A stretch of 64,000 nucleotides of DNA from Arthrobacter sp. StoSoilB19 (GTDB lineage Bacteria; Actinomycetota; Actinomycetes; Actinomycetales; Micrococcaceae): contig NZ_AP024650.1 in the NCBI RefSeq assembly GCF_019977275.1, forward strand, positions 496,001-560,000. The letters run 5' to 3'. Under the pieces are notes generated by a model, which had not been told where the DNA came from, did no database searches, and saw only the letters and a list, made by a program, of their open reading frames with translations. Shown piece by piece: positions 17,954 to 26,943 of this stretch (within the stretch, counting starts at the first letter, position 1; the number at the start of each line of letters is the position of its first letter). Position numbers and translations under genes: made by a program.

Positions 17954-20797
17954 ATGGAGCAGCCAGGGCTGTCAAAAGTCGGCACCAGCACGGACGCCGG
18001 GCTGGTGCTGGACCTGCGCCGGCTCGACGCCGGAATGCTGGGCTTGGCGGGTGGCAAGGCAGCCAACCTTGGAGAGCTGTTGTCCGCAGGGTTGCCGGTC
18101 CCGGAGGGTTTCTGCCTCACTACCGCTGCATACCGGCAGGCAACCGGCGCCCCCGACTCCCTGCCTCCCGCGCTGGCCGGGGTTTATGCCACCCTGGGGG
18201 ACGCCGCCCGGTCCGGCGTTACGGAACCGCATGACGTGGCAGGGCTGGCTGAAACAGCCCGTGCCGCGATCCTGGCACTTCCGCTTCCGGCGGCGGTTTC
18301 CCGCGAGGTGGAACAGGCGTACGCGGCCCTGGGACCCGATGTTCCGGTAGCGGTCAGGTCCTCGGCCACCGCAGAAGACCTGCCATTCGCCAGCTTCGCC
18401 GGGCAGCAGGACACCTACCTCAACGTCGTCGGAGTGCCTGCCCTGCTTGAGGCCGTCCGCAACTGCTGGGCGTCGCTGTGGACGGACCGGGCAACCGCCT
18501 ACCGGGCAAGCCTGGGGATCGATCCGGCCGGCGTTGCGCTCGCGGTGGTGGTCCAGCGGATGGTGGACGCGGACGCTGCCGGCGTCATGTTCACGGCGAA
18601 CCCCCTGACCGGCCGCAGGCGGCAGATCGTTATCGATGCCAGTCCCGGCCTGGGCGAGGCCGTCGTCTCAGGCGCCGTCAATCCGGACCACTTCGTGGTG
18701 GACGCCCTGACCGGAAGGGTCCTGGAACGGAAACTGGGAGATAAGGGCGTGGCGGTACGCCCCCTTCCCGGTGGCGGGACGCAAACCCTGAAGGTTCCCG
18801 CAACCAGCAATGCTGCCTGCCTGACGGACAGCCAACTGGCTGGACTGGCGCGCCTTGGCCTCGAGGCCGAGGATCATTTCGGCGCCCCGCAGGACACCGA
18901 GTGGGCCATCGACCGTACCGGGGCCCTGTGGCTCACCCAGTCCAGGCCGATCACCACCCTCTACCCCGTCCCGGAGAGCAACGGTGCCGCGGGCAGGGTC
19001 CCCCAGGGCAGCCCCGCCGCAAGCGGTACCAGGGCGTATCTCTGTTTCAGCCTGGCCCAGGGGCTTACCCGCCCGCTGACGCCCATGGGCCTTGCGGCGC
19101 TGCGGCTCGTCGCCTCCTCCATCGCCCAGGCTGCAGGCTTCCCTGTTCCGGACCCCCGTGGCGGACCGTCGCCCTATGCCGAGGCCGGGCAGCGGATCTA
19201 CGTCGACTTCACCACTCCCATCCGCAGCACCGTGGGCCGGCGCCTTGTACCCCGCGTCTTCGACATCATGGAGGCCCGGACAGCAACGGTCATGCGGCAA
19301 CTGTTCGACGATCCCGCCTTTTCGGTGACCACGAGGACGCCTTTCGGGCTGCTGCATCACATCGTTCCCGTCGCAGCCCGCGCCAAGGTTCCCGCCACGC
19401 TTCTCCGGGCGCTGGTCCGGCCCCGGGCAGCGCTCCGGCGGCTGGACCGCTTCACGCGCGACTTCGAGGCATCCCTGGGCTCCGAAGACGGTGCCGGCGC
19501 GCCGGCACGCCTTGACCACGCCGAATCCCTCCTTGGGCAGCGCCTGTTCCCGATTGTTCCGGCAATTCTTCCCCTTCCCGCCCTGGGGTTCGCCATGCTC
19601 GGCGTTGCGGGAAGACTGCTGGGTGGCAATGCCTGGGCTGAGCTGCAGCCCGTGATCCGTGGCCTGCCCAACAACATCACCACCGAAATGGACCTGGAGC
19701 TGTGGCACCTTGCCAAGGAAATCCGGGAAGACGTTCAATCACGAACCGAACTCATGGCAGGCGATCCCACCGTCCTGGCAGCCGCGTACCAGGCCGGACA
19801 GCTGCCCGCACGCCTCGATGCGGGCCTCACCCGGTTCCTGGACGAGTACGGCCACCGGGCAGTGGGCGAAATCGACGTTGGACTGCCGCGATGGTCCGAA
19901 GAGCCGGCACACATCCTGGGCATCCTCGCCAATTACCTCAGGCTCGAGGACCCGGCCCTGGCGCCTGACGCACAGTTCAGCAAGGCCGTGGAGGACGCGG
20001 AAACGCAGGTGGACCGGCTCGTTGCCCGCGCCGCCGCCCGCGGCAGGATCCGGGGAAGGCTGGTGCGTGCCGCGCTGCACAGGGCACGGCTGTTCGCCGG
20101 CCTGCGCGAGCTGCCAAAGTACCAGCTGGTGACCGGCCTCGGGGAAGTCCGCCGGCAACTGCTGCTGGTGGGCGGGGAGCTGGCCCGGGCGGGCGTCATC
20201 GAACAGCAGGACGACGTGTTCTTCCTGGACCTGGTTGAAACCAGGCAGGCCTTGTCCGTGGACGCCGACGGCGGAGCGCCCGTCCAGGACTTTCGCGCAC
20301 TCGTGGCCGGCCGCCGCGAGGATTACGCCCAGGAGCTCAGGCGCCGGCATATTCCCCGGGTTCTGCTCTCGGATGGAACCGAACCCGAAGCGGTGCGCAC
20401 CGCCGTCGGCGTCACCATGGAAGGAATGCTGACAGGCAGCGCAGCCTCGGCAGGAACAGTGACCGCTGCCGCGCGCGTCATCCTGGATCCCGTGGGAGCC
20501 CGGCTTGAGCCGGGCGAAATCCTGGTTGCCCCTTCCACGGACCCCGGCTGGACGCCGCTGTTCCTCACTGCGGGCGGGCTGGTGATGGAAATGGGCGGAG
20601 CCAATTCCCACGGCGCAGTTGTGGCCAGGGAGTACGGGATACCTGCGGTGGTCGGAGTCGCGGACGCTACCGGGCTGATCAGGACCGGCCAACAAATAAC
20701 GGTCGACGGCGGTGCGGGCACCGTAGTGCCGGAACGGCCCGGCCGGCAGCAGGATGGGGGCGCTGCGGGTGACACCGATCCACCTGCACCGGCGTAG
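17954..20797 (+). CDS. PEP-utilising phosphotransferase, rifampicin phosphotransferase / PEP synthase-like
   Basis: A 947-residue three-part enzyme. N-terminal ATP-grasp domain (about 1-320: GGKAANLGELLSAGLPVPEGF, then VRSSATAEDLPFASFAGQQDTYLN), a long middle domain (about 360-800), and a C-terminal swivelling His domain with His886 in GGANSHGAVVAREYGIPAVVGV. The middle is unlike the PEP-binding barrel of true PEP synthase, and AYLCFSLAQGLTRPLTPMG resembles the substrate domain of rifampicin phosphotransferase (usually ~865 aa), which moves the ATP beta-phosphate to rifampicin. The substrate here is uncertain. No rifamycin-associated inverted element was found upstream. Likely same transcript as the stress protein. 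Confidence 0.8.
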   Translation: MEQPGLSKVGTSTDAGLVLDLRRLDAGMLGLAGGKAANLGELLSAGLPVPEGFCLTTAAYRQATGAPDSLPPALAGVYATLGDAARSGVTEPHDVAGLAETARAAILALPLPAAVSREVEQAYAALGPDVPVAVRSSATAEDLPFASFAGQQDTYLNVVGVPALLEAVRNCWASLWTDRATAYRASLGIDPAGVALAVVVQRMVDADAAGVMFTANPLTGRRRQIVIDASPGLGEAVVSGAVNPDHFVVDALTGRVLERKLGDKGVAVRPLPGGGTQTLKVPATSNAACLTDSQLAGLARLGLEAEDHFGAPQDTEWAIDRTGALWLTQSRPITTLYPVPESNGAAGRVPQGSPAASGTRAYLCFSLAQGLTRPLTPMGLAALRLVASSIAQAAGFPVPDPRGGPSPYAEAGQRIYVDFTTPIRSTVGRRLVPRVFDIMEARTATVMRQLFDDPAFSVTTRTPFGLLHHIVPVAARAKVPATLLRALVRPRAALRRLDRFTRDFEASLGSEDGAGAPARLDHAESLLGQRLFPIVPAILPLPALGFAMLGVAGRLLGGNAWAELQPVIRGLPNNITTEMDLELWHLAKEIREDVQSRTELMAGDPTVLAAAYQAGQLPARLDAGLTRFLDEYGHRAVGEIDVGLPRWSEEPAHILGILANYLRLEDPALAPDAQFSKAVEDAETQVDRLVARAAARGRIRGRLVRAALHRARLFAGLRELPKYQLVTGLGEVRRQLLLVGGELARAGVIEQQDDVFFLDLVETRQALSVDADGGAPVQDFRALVAGRREDYAQELRRRHIPRVLLSDGTEPEAVRTAVGVTMEGMLTGSAASAGTVTAAARVILDPVGARLEPGEILVAPSTDPGWTPLFLTAGGLVMEMGGANSHGAVVAREYGIPAVVGVADATGLIRTGQQITVDGGAGTVVPERPGRQQDGGAAGDTDPPAPA

Positions 20798-20806
20798 TCT
20801 TTACCT

Positions 20807-21973
20807 ATGGGCTCCAACACGCTGGATTCCAGCGGACCGTCGCAACGAAACAGCACAATGAACCGCCGGGCATGGCTGCGGTGGCTGCCCGCCGTCGCGG
20901 CTCCGCTGGCGATCGCTGCGGGCGCCTTGGCCGGCTCCCTTCCGGCCGGTGCCAGCAACCCACTTCCGGCCAAGACGCCGGCGCAGGTCCTGGAGTTGGC
21001 GGCAAGCCACCAGGTGCACACGTTCTCAGGGACAGTGGAGCAGTCCGCCGACCTGGGGCTTCCGGAGCTGCCCGCCACCGGGAAACCATCCGGTCCCGCG
21101 GCCGCGGGGAGTGCCGCATCCGTGATTGAGCTGCTGTCCGGCAAGCACACCGCGCGCGTCTACCTGGACGGCAAGGACAACGCCCGCGTGCAGGTGATGG
21201 ACCAACTGGCTGAACGTGACGTGGTCCGCCACGGCAGCGACGTCTGGTTCTATTCGTCGAAGGACAACACAGCCGCACACTTGACCCTGCCGGAGCATGC
21301 CCAGGATCCATCCCGGGCGAAGGACCATCAGTGGGCAGGTGGGATGCCGACGCCAGGCGACCTGGCACAACGCTTCCTGTCCGAGGTTGAACCGACCACG
21401 GCCGTTTCGGTGGGGCCGGACGTTTCCGTCGCAGGACGGGCTGCCTACAACCTGCTGATTGAGCCGCGCACCGACGCGACCCTGGTGGGTAAGGTGGCCA
21501 TCGCCGTCGACGGTGAAAACGGCATGCCCCTGTCCGTGCAGGTGACCGCACGCGGAGCGGACACCCCGGCGTTCCGTTCCGGGTTCACCAGCCTTTCGCT
21601 GGAGGCTCCTGACCAGTCCGTCTTCACCTTTACCCCGCCTCCGGGCAGCACGGTCAAGGAACTTCCCGTTCCGGACAAGCCCCATGAGCCCGCAGACATG
21701 CACAGCCCCGACGGCATGCATCCCGGTGCCACTAAAGACGTTTCCGTAACCGGCGCCGGATGGGAGACCGTGGTGGGCACGGCGCGTGGGTCTGCTGCCG
21801 CTGCCGAGTCGCTGCTGCAGGACCCGCTGCTGTCCCAGGCCGCCGTTGCCGTCCCCGGCGGCCGGCTGCTCTCCACCGCCCTGCTCAACGTCCTGGTCAC
21901 GGACGACGGCCGGATCTTCGCAGGAATGGTGCCGCCGGAGCGGCTGCAGGCCGCAGCAGCAGCGGCCCAATAA
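20807..21973 (+). CDS. Secreted LolA-like / sigma-factor-regulatory-type protein
   Basis: An exported protein of 388 residues whose body resembles the LolA/LppX-like half-barrel of actinobacterial 'outer membrane lipoprotein carrier' homologues (TPAQVLELAASHQVHTFSGTVEQSADLGLPELP opening, split over residues 56-90). A signal sequence follows the second ATG (20858; RRAWLRWLPAVAAPLAIAAGALAGSLPA region), so the true start may be 20858 (371 aa). Neither start has a strong ribosome site. It is 9 bp after the RPH-like gene and directly followed by an ABC exporter; such triads suggest lipid or lipoprotein handling at the membrane (inference). Confidence 0.75.
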   Translation: MGSNTLDSSGPSQRNSTMNRRAWLRWLPAVAAPLAIAAGALAGSLPAGASNPLPAKTPAQVLELAASHQVHTFSGTVEQSADLGLPELPATGKPSGPAAAGSAASVIELLSGKHTARVYLDGKDNARVQVMDQLAERDVVRHGSDVWFYSSKDNTAAHLTLPEHAQDPSRAKDHQWAGGMPTPGDLAQRFLSEVEPTTAVSVGPDVSVAGRAAYNLLIEPRTDATLVGKVAIAVDGENGMPLSVQVTARGADTPAFRSGFTSLSLEAPDQSVFTFTPPPGSTVKELPVPDKPHEPADMHSPDGMHPGATKDVSVTGAGWETVVGTARGSAAAAESLLQDPLLSQAAVAVPGGRLLSTALLNVLVTDDGRIFAGMVPPERLQAAAAAAQ

Positions 21974-22018
21974 GTGTTGGGTGGACGGGGGAGTGTTGGC
22001 CGGACGGGGGCCGGCCCG

Positions 22019-23029
22019 GTGAGCGCGGGGTTGGCGATCGAGACCCGGGGACTCAGCAAGCACTTTGGCCGGCAGGCCGCCGTCGACAGCGTGGACCTGG
22101 CCGTCCCGCACGGGAGTGTCTTCGGCTTCCTGGGGCCCAACGGCTCCGGCAAGACCACCACCATCCGGATGCTGCTCGGCCTGGCGGCCGCATCCGCGGG
22201 GACGGTTCACCTGCTGGGCCAGGAGATGCCCGGCAAGCTCCATGATGTGTTGCCGCGCGTGGGCGCCCTGGTGGAAGGCCCCGCCTTCTACCCTTTTCTG
22301 TCCGGCGCCGCCAACCTGCACCGGCTCGACGCCGCGGGCCCGCACACCGTGCCCGCCACACGCAAAGCGAGGGTGCAGCGGGCGCTGGAGCGCGTGGGCC
22401 TGGAGCACGCCGCCGGCAAACGGGTGCACGCGTACTCCCTGGGCATGAAGCAGCGACTGGGCATCGCCAACGCCTTGCTGTCGCCACGGGACCTGCTGGT
22501 ACTGGACGAACCCACCAACGGGCTGGACCCGCAGGGGACGCGGGAAGTCCGGAACCTGGTGCGGTCGCTGGCGCATGAGGGCACCACCGTTTTCGTGTCC
22601 AGCCACCTGCTGGCCGAGGTGGACCAGATGTGCACCCACGCTGCCGTCATGAGCGCAGGAAAGCTCGTGGCACAGGGGCCCCTGGCTGAGCTGCGGCAGG
22701 CCGGCAGCACCCGGCTCCGGCTGGTAACGCCCGACGGCGGTGCGGCCCGGCAGGTCCTGGCGCGGCTGGGGCTGGTACCGGAACCTGGACACGCTGAACC
22801 CCGGCCCGCTGAACCCCGACAAGCTGAACCCGCGCGGGCGCGGCCGGACGGCGAGACGATCGTTGCGGCCATGGTGGAGGGTGCCCAGCCGCCCGCGGTG
22901 CTTCCCGAGGACGTCGTGGCGCACCTGGTCCAGGCCGGCGTCCGGGTCCGGGGATTCGCCGTCGAGCGTGAAAGCCTTGAGGACCGCTTTGTTGCCCTCA
23001 CGGGGGAAGGATTCGACGTTGCCCAGTAG
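22019..23029 (+). CDS. ABC transporter ATP-binding protein (ABC-2 exporter)
   Basis: The nucleotide-binding subunit of an ABC-2 exporter. Walker A GPNGSGKTT, signature YSLGMKQRLGIANAL (a variant of LSGGQ, usual for CcmA/BcrA types), Walker B LLVLDEPTNGLD and the H-loop SSHLL are present. GTG at 22019 gives a standard N-terminus; GTG at 21974 is in frame, just after the preceding stop, and possible. A Pro/Glu/Ala-rich insert encoded by three 15-bp repeats sits near residues 260-275. It overlaps the permease by 11 bp. Confidence 0.9.
   Translation: MSAGLAIETRGLSKHFGRQAAVDSVDLAVPHGSVFGFLGPNGSGKTTTIRMLLGLAAASAGTVHLLGQEMPGKLHDVLPRVGALVEGPAFYPFLSGAANLHRLDAAGPHTVPATRKARVQRALERVGLEHAAGKRVHAYSLGMKQRLGIANALLSPRDLLVLDEPTNGLDPQGTREVRNLVRSLAHEGTTVFVSSHLLAEVDQMCTHAAVMSAGKLVAQGPLAELRQAGSTRLRLVTPDGGAARQVLARLGLVPEPGHAEPRPAEPRQAEPARARPDGETIVAAMVEGAQPPAVLPEDVVAHLVQAGVRVRGFAVERESLEDRFVALTGEGFDVAQ
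22793..22837 (+). repeat. 15-bp tandem repeat inside the ABC ATPase gene
   Basis: GCTGAACCC recurs at 22793, 22808 and 22823, exactly 15 bp apart, encoding AEPRP-AEPRQ-AEPAR in a linker. Repeat-number change would keep the frame. Confidence 0.7.
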
Positions 23030-23903
23030 TGTTCCCGCGGATCTTCCGGAGGCTGCCGGAACAGCCCGGCCGGCCGCAGTGCCGCGCAGTTCCGGGCTGT
23101 CCCTGTTGGGGTCGGAGCTCAAGGTCCTGTTCGGGCGCCGGCGGACCTGGGCGCTGCTCCTGGCGCTCGCTGCCATTCCGGTCCTGATTGCCGTTGCCCT
23201 GAAGGTCTCTTCCGCGGTCCCGCCCGGGCGGGGACCCGCCTTCCTTGACCGGATCACCCAGAACGGCCTGTTTGTGGCCTTCACCGCCATGCTGGTTTCC
23301 GTGCCGCTGTTCATGCCGCTCGCGGTAGGTGTGGTGGCGGGGGATACGATCGCCGGGGAGGCGAACCTGGGCACCCTCCGGTACCTGTTGGTGGCACCGG
23401 CCGGGCGGGTCAGACTCCTCCTGGTCAAGTACGCGGGCGCGCTGGCCTTCTGCATCGTGGCCCCGTTGACCGTCGGTCTTGCCGGCGCTGCCATTGGCGC
23501 GGCACTTTTCCCGGTGGGTCCCGTGACACTGTTGTCCGGCGGGGTGGTCCAGCCGTCCGAAGCTGCCCTGCGCATCGTGCTGATCGCTGCCTACCTGGCG
23601 GTGTCACTCGCCGGCCTTTCGGCGATCGGGCTTTTCCTGTCCACGCTGACAGTGGTGCCGGTGGGAGCGATGGCCGCCACCGTGGTCGTCTCGGTGGTCT
23701 CGCAGGTCCTTGACCAGCTTCCGCAGCTGGAGTGGCTGCACCCCTGGCTCTTTAGCCACTACTGGCTTGGTTTCGGTGACATGTTGCGCCAGCCGTTAGT
23801 GTGGGATTCCTTTGCCAGCAATGCGCTCCTGCAGGCCGGGTATATGGCAGTGTTCGGTGCGCTCGCCTATGGCCGGTTCGTCACCAAGGACATCCTGAGC
23901 TGA
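23019..23903 (+). CDS. ABC-2 type transporter permease
   Basis: A 294-residue membrane subunit with about six TM segments (about 38-58, 85-108, 135-160, 175-200, 205-230, 265-285 by hydrophobicity). It probably partners the upstream ATPase to export a drug, lipid or peptide. The start is inferred as TTG at 23019, because GGGGAAGGA lies 8-9 nt upstream and no ATG/GTG in frame precedes the first TM; this gives an 11-bp overlap with the ATPase. The same-frame upstream extension to 22740 is an artefact over the ATPase. Confidence 0.85.
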   Translation: MPSSVPADLPEAAGTARPAAVPRSSGLSLLGSELKVLFGRRRTWALLLALAAIPVLIAVALKVSSAVPPGRGPAFLDRITQNGLFVAFTAMLVSVPLFMPLAVGVVAGDTIAGEANLGTLRYLLVAPAGRVRLLLVKYAGALAFCIVAPLTVGLAGAAIGAALFPVGPVTLLSGGVVQPSEAALRIVLIAAYLAVSLAGLSAIGLFLSTLTVVPVGAMAATVVVSVVSQVLDQLPQLEWLHPWLFSHYWLGFGDMLRQPLVWDSFASNALLQAGYMAVFGALAYGRFVTKDILS

Positions 23904-23969
23904 GGCAGTCAAGCAATCTATCCGTGGAAGTCAACCGCACAATTCAACCGCACAATTCATCCGTGCCGC

Positions 23970-25445
23970 CTAGTAGCGGGCCGCGTAGGGATAGAGGTCC
24001 ATGCCCACCATGGAGCTGATGGTGGAAACGGTAATGCCTTCCTGCGGGTTGAGTGCCTGCACCACCTGGCCGTTCCCGAGGTAGATGGCCACGTGGTAGA
24101 AGTTCGGTGCCGAACCCCAGACCAGCAGGTCGCCGCGGCGGGCCTGCGAAATGGGGACGTGGACCGGCGCGGCGGCATATTGCTGTGAAGCTGTGCGGGG
24201 AAGGTACTTGCCAGCTGCGGCGAAGGCGTTCTGCACCAGCCCGGAGCAGTCAAAGCCGTAGGGACCGGTACCGCCCCACTGGTAGAAGTACGGCGCGCCC
24301 ACCTTTCCCAAAGCGACGGTGATGGCTGCCTCGTAGGTGCCCGAGCCGGTGGCAGGGGCAGGGGCAGGCGCCGGTGCAGGCGCGGGAGCCGGTGCCGGTG
24401 CAGCGGGTGCGGGTGCTGGTGCGGCAGGGGCGGGTGCGGGGGCAACCGGAGCAGGAACGGGGGCGGGTGCAGCCGGGGCAGGCGCAGGGGCGGCGGGGGC
24501 GGGAGCAGCCGGGGCAGGCGCTGCCGGAGCCGCCGGGGCCAGTTCCTGCCCGCGGCTGTTCTGGTTCGCTGCCTGATTCTGTGCTGCCTGGTTTTGGGCG
24601 GCGTTGTCCTGCGCAGCTTTTTCCTGGGCGGACTTGTCTGCGGCGGCGGACAGGGCGGCAAGCCGCGCCTCTTCACGCTGCCGTTCCAGGGCATCCACGC
24701 GGGCCGATTCAAGGGCCACAGTGGTGTTGCGGAGCTGCGCCAACTGGTCCACCAGGATGGTCCGCTGCGCTTTCGCGTCGGCCACGGCCTTGGCCTGCGC
24801 GGCATTGGCCTGTTCCGCCTGGGACTTCCGTTGTTCAGCGGTCTTCGCTGCGTCGTCTGCGGCTTTGGTGGCGTCGTCGGCAGCTGCCGTCAGGGACCGG
24901 TAGGCGGTGGCCGCGGTGTCCGCCGCTTCGAAGGCCCGGCTGCGGCTGGCCGAGAGGGCCTCGAGCGTGGCTGCCTGCTGCAGGCTCTCGCTGCCGCTGG
25001 CAATGGTTCCGAGGGTCGGGTTCAGGCCGCCGTTGCGGTACAGGTCCCCGGCAAGCTGCCCAACCTGCTTCCGGGTCTTGTCCTGCTGTTCACGGGCGGA
25101 CGAGGCTTTGGCTGATGCAACGGATGCCGCTTCGGTCCTTTGCTGCAGCTCCACCAGTGCCTCGCTGTACGAGTTGTTGGCCTGCATGGCCACGGCAAAG
25201 GCTGCCTGCTGGGCTGCGGACGCGTCGGCAAGGATGCGCTCGATGGCGCCGACCTGGTCCGCCGTGGCGGCCTCACTGGCCTTAGCCGCGGCAATGTCCT
25301 CCGGCGAAGGGATGTCAGGCGACGCCGGAACGGCCAGTGGAGCGGACGGCGCCGGTACAGCGGCTGCCGGCGTTGCCGCGGATGCAAAAAGGACGACGGC
25401 GGCGCACAGCACGGCCGTCCTGCGGCCGGATCTGGATAAAGCCAT
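23970..25445 (-). CDS. Secreted NlpC/P60 peptidoglycan endopeptidase with coiled coil
   Basis: A RipA-like cell-wall hydrolase that cuts D-Glu-meso-DAP-type stem peptides. Signal peptide (1-29), a long Ala-rich coiled coil (about 55-280), a Pro/Ala repeat linker (about 300-365), then the NlpC/P60 domain with catalytic Cys400 (FDCSGL) and His451 (YHVAIYL). 491 residues. Coiled coil plus linker is the usual autoinhibitory arrangement, with activation by cleavage or partner proteins. Monocistronic; the 190-bp upstream region shows no recognisable c-di-AMP riboswitch. Confidence 0.93.
   Translation of the reverse strand: MALSRSGRRTAVLCAAVVLFASAATPAAAVPAPSAPLAVPASPDIPSPEDIAAAKASEAATADQVGAIERILADASAAQQAAFAVAMQANNSYSEALVELQQRTEAASVASAKASSAREQQDKTRKQVGQLAGDLYRNGGLNPTLGTIASGSESLQQAATLEALSASRSRAFEAADTAATAYRSLTAAADDATKAADDAAKTAEQRKSQAEQANAAQAKAVADAKAQRTILVDQLAQLRNTTVALESARVDALERQREEARLAALSAAADKSAQEKAAQDNAAQNQAAQNQAANQNSRGQELAPAAPAAPAPAAPAPAAPAPAPAAPAPVPAPVAPAPAPAAPAPAPAAPAPAPAPAPAPAPAPATGSGTYEAAITVALGKVGAPYFYQWGGTGPYGFDCSGLVQNAFAAAGKYLPRTASQQYAAAPVHVPISQARRGDLLVWGSAPNFYHVAIYLGNGQVVQALNPQEGITVSTISSMVGMDLYPYAARY
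24345..24540 (-). repeat. Low-complexity Pro-Ala linker repeats
   Basis: Irregular repeats of GCCCCTGCC-type codons encode alternating PAPAPA blocks between the coiled coil and the NlpC/P60 domain. All units are multiples of three, so length variation would stay in frame. Confidence 0.75.
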
Positions 25446-25637
25446 CTGCAGAGACCTCGCAACGTTAAGGCCGGGAGTGAGGTTCTGGATGCGGCACGAC
25501 GATGCCCCTCAGCTGCCCCCAGCAGTCCGAGGTTACGTGACCCCCTGCACATTAGCAACAGCAGTCACATCAATAACATAAACCACAACAGTGTCATTAG
25601 GGGCGGTTTTTGTCTGGTGTGTCGTGGTCGGCCGGGG

Positions 25638-26495
25638 TCAGGCGTGCTGGTGCGCCTCATGCTCGGAGTGGCTGGCAGGTTCCAGCTGGAAGGTGCAGTG
25701 GTCGGTATCGAAGTGGGAGCCCAGGCAGGTGATGAGCTTGTCCAGCAACTGGTCGGCGCCGCGGGCATTGAGCACTCCGTCCTCCACCACAACGTGGGCC
25801 GAGAAGACGGGGACGCCGGACGTGATGGTCCAAATGTGGATGTCATGCACATCCGTCACACCGGCCACCGAAAGGATGTGCTCGCGGATCATCTGCACCT
25901 CCACCCCTTTGGGACTGGCTTCCAGGAGGACGTCCACCACATCGCGCAGCAGGCTCCACGCCCGCGGCAGGATCATCAGCGCGATCAGGACGGAGGCAAT
26001 GGTGTCCGCCGCCTGGAAGCCGGTCAGCATGATCACTGCGGCCGCGATGATGACGGCCACGGAACCAAGGAGGTCGCCAAGGACTTCCAGGTAGGCGCCG
26101 CGGATGTTCAGGCTCTCATCCTGTGCCGTGCGCAGGATCACGAGCGACACCAGGTTGGCCACCGCACCGAGGACGGCGGCAAACAGCATGATGTCCGTCT
26201 GCACTTCCGGCGGCGCACCGAACCGGCGGACCGCCTCCGTGAAGATGACCACGGAGATCACGATCAGGATCAGCGCATTGGCGAGGGCGGCCAGGACCTC
26301 AGCGCGCTGGTAGCCGTACGTCCGCTGGTTGCTCGCCGGGCGGCCCGCAATCCAGGAGGCCAGGAGCGCGATGGTGACACCTGCCGCGTCCGAGAGCATA
26401 TGTCCCGCATCGGCGATTCCCAGGACGGCCACAAGGCGTTTCCGGTGCCGCCCCGTGGCGGTGATCCCATGGCTGTGGCTGTGGTCTTGTCCCAT
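25638..26495 (-). CDS. Cation diffusion facilitator (CDF) metal exporter
   Basis: Zn2+/Cd2+/Co2+:H+ antiporter of the inner membrane. The N-terminus has a His-rich stretch (DHSHSHG), TM2 carries the metal site HMLSDAAG, TM5 has the second site, and the C-terminal cytoplasmic domain has HDIHIWTI and a His-containing tail (HSEHEAHQH). 285 residues, six TM helices: a standard CzcD/ZitB size. ATG at 26495 gives the natural N-terminus; the longer 26567 start would overlap the metallopeptidase. Probably coupled to that gene (10 bp gap). Confidence 0.93.
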   Translation of the reverse strand: MGQDHSHSHGITATGRHRKRLVAVLGIADAGHMLSDAAGVTIALLASWIAGRPASNQRTYGYQRAEVLAALANALILIVISVVIFTEAVRRFGAPPEVQTDIMLFAAVLGAVANLVSLVILRTAQDESLNIRGAYLEVLGDLLGSVAVIIAAAVIMLTGFQAADTIASVLIALMILPRAWSLLRDVVDVLLEASPKGVEVQMIREHILSVAGVTDVHDIHIWTITSGVPVFSAHVVVEDGVLNARGADQLLDKLITCLGSHFDTDHCTFQLEPASHSEHEAHQHA

Positions 26496-26505
26496 GCTTA
26501 CAAGG

Positions 26506-26934
26506 CTAGCCCCAGCCCAGCTCATGCAGCCGGTCATCGGAAATCCCGAAGTGGTGGGCGATCTCATGCACCACCGTTACGGCCACCTCGTGGATCACAT
26601 CGTCCCTGGAACCGCAGATCTCCAGGATGGGTTCGCGGAAAATCGTGATCCGGTCCGGCAGCGAACCGGCGTCCCACCAGGAATCGCGTTCCGTCAGCGG
26701 AACCCCTTCGTACAGTCCCAGCAGCACGGTGTCCGGATCTTCCCCCGGCCCCGGCACGTAGTCGTCGTCGATGAAGACGGCCACGTTGTCCATGGCCCGG
26801 GCCAGCCTGTCCGGAATGCTGTCCAGGGCATCCTGGACGGCTGCCTCGAACTCGTCAGGGGACATGGTGAATTCCGGCGGTTCGTGCGGGCCGTCGGGAA
26901 TGATGGGCAGTCCCGGCGGAAGGCTGGCTGGCAT
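26506..26934 (-). CDS. Minimal zinc metallopeptidase family protein
   Basis: 142-residue protein with the zincin signature HEIAHHFG near the C-terminus (VTVVHEIAHHFGISDDRLHELGWG, split here over residues 119-142; the downstream Glu is the likely third ligand). The N-terminal PDEFEAAVQDALDSIP and FRRP-like EPILEICGSRDD segments fit the 'metallopeptidase family' formerly DUF1025. No signal peptide, so cytoplasmic. Substrate unknown. It is followed after 10 bp by the CDF exporter and preceded 9 bp by the EamA gene: a three-gene minus-strand run. Confidence 0.88.
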   Translation of the reverse strand: MPASLPPGLPIIPDGPHEPPEFTMSPDEFEAAVQDALDSIPDRLARAMDNVAVFIDDDYVPGPGEDPDTVLLGLYEGVPLTERDSWWDAGSLPDRITIFREPILEICGSRDDVIHEVAVTVVHEIAHHFGISDDRLHELGWG

Positions 26935-26943
26935 ACCCCGACT

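Noticed and set aside
24337..24576. Gly/Ala-rich plus-strand ORFs
   Set aside because: Complement of the Pro-Ala linker of the NlpC/P60 gene.
25446..25637. c-di-AMP riboswitch before the NlpC/P60 gene
   Set aside because: The ydaO-type consensus segments are not recognisable in the leader.
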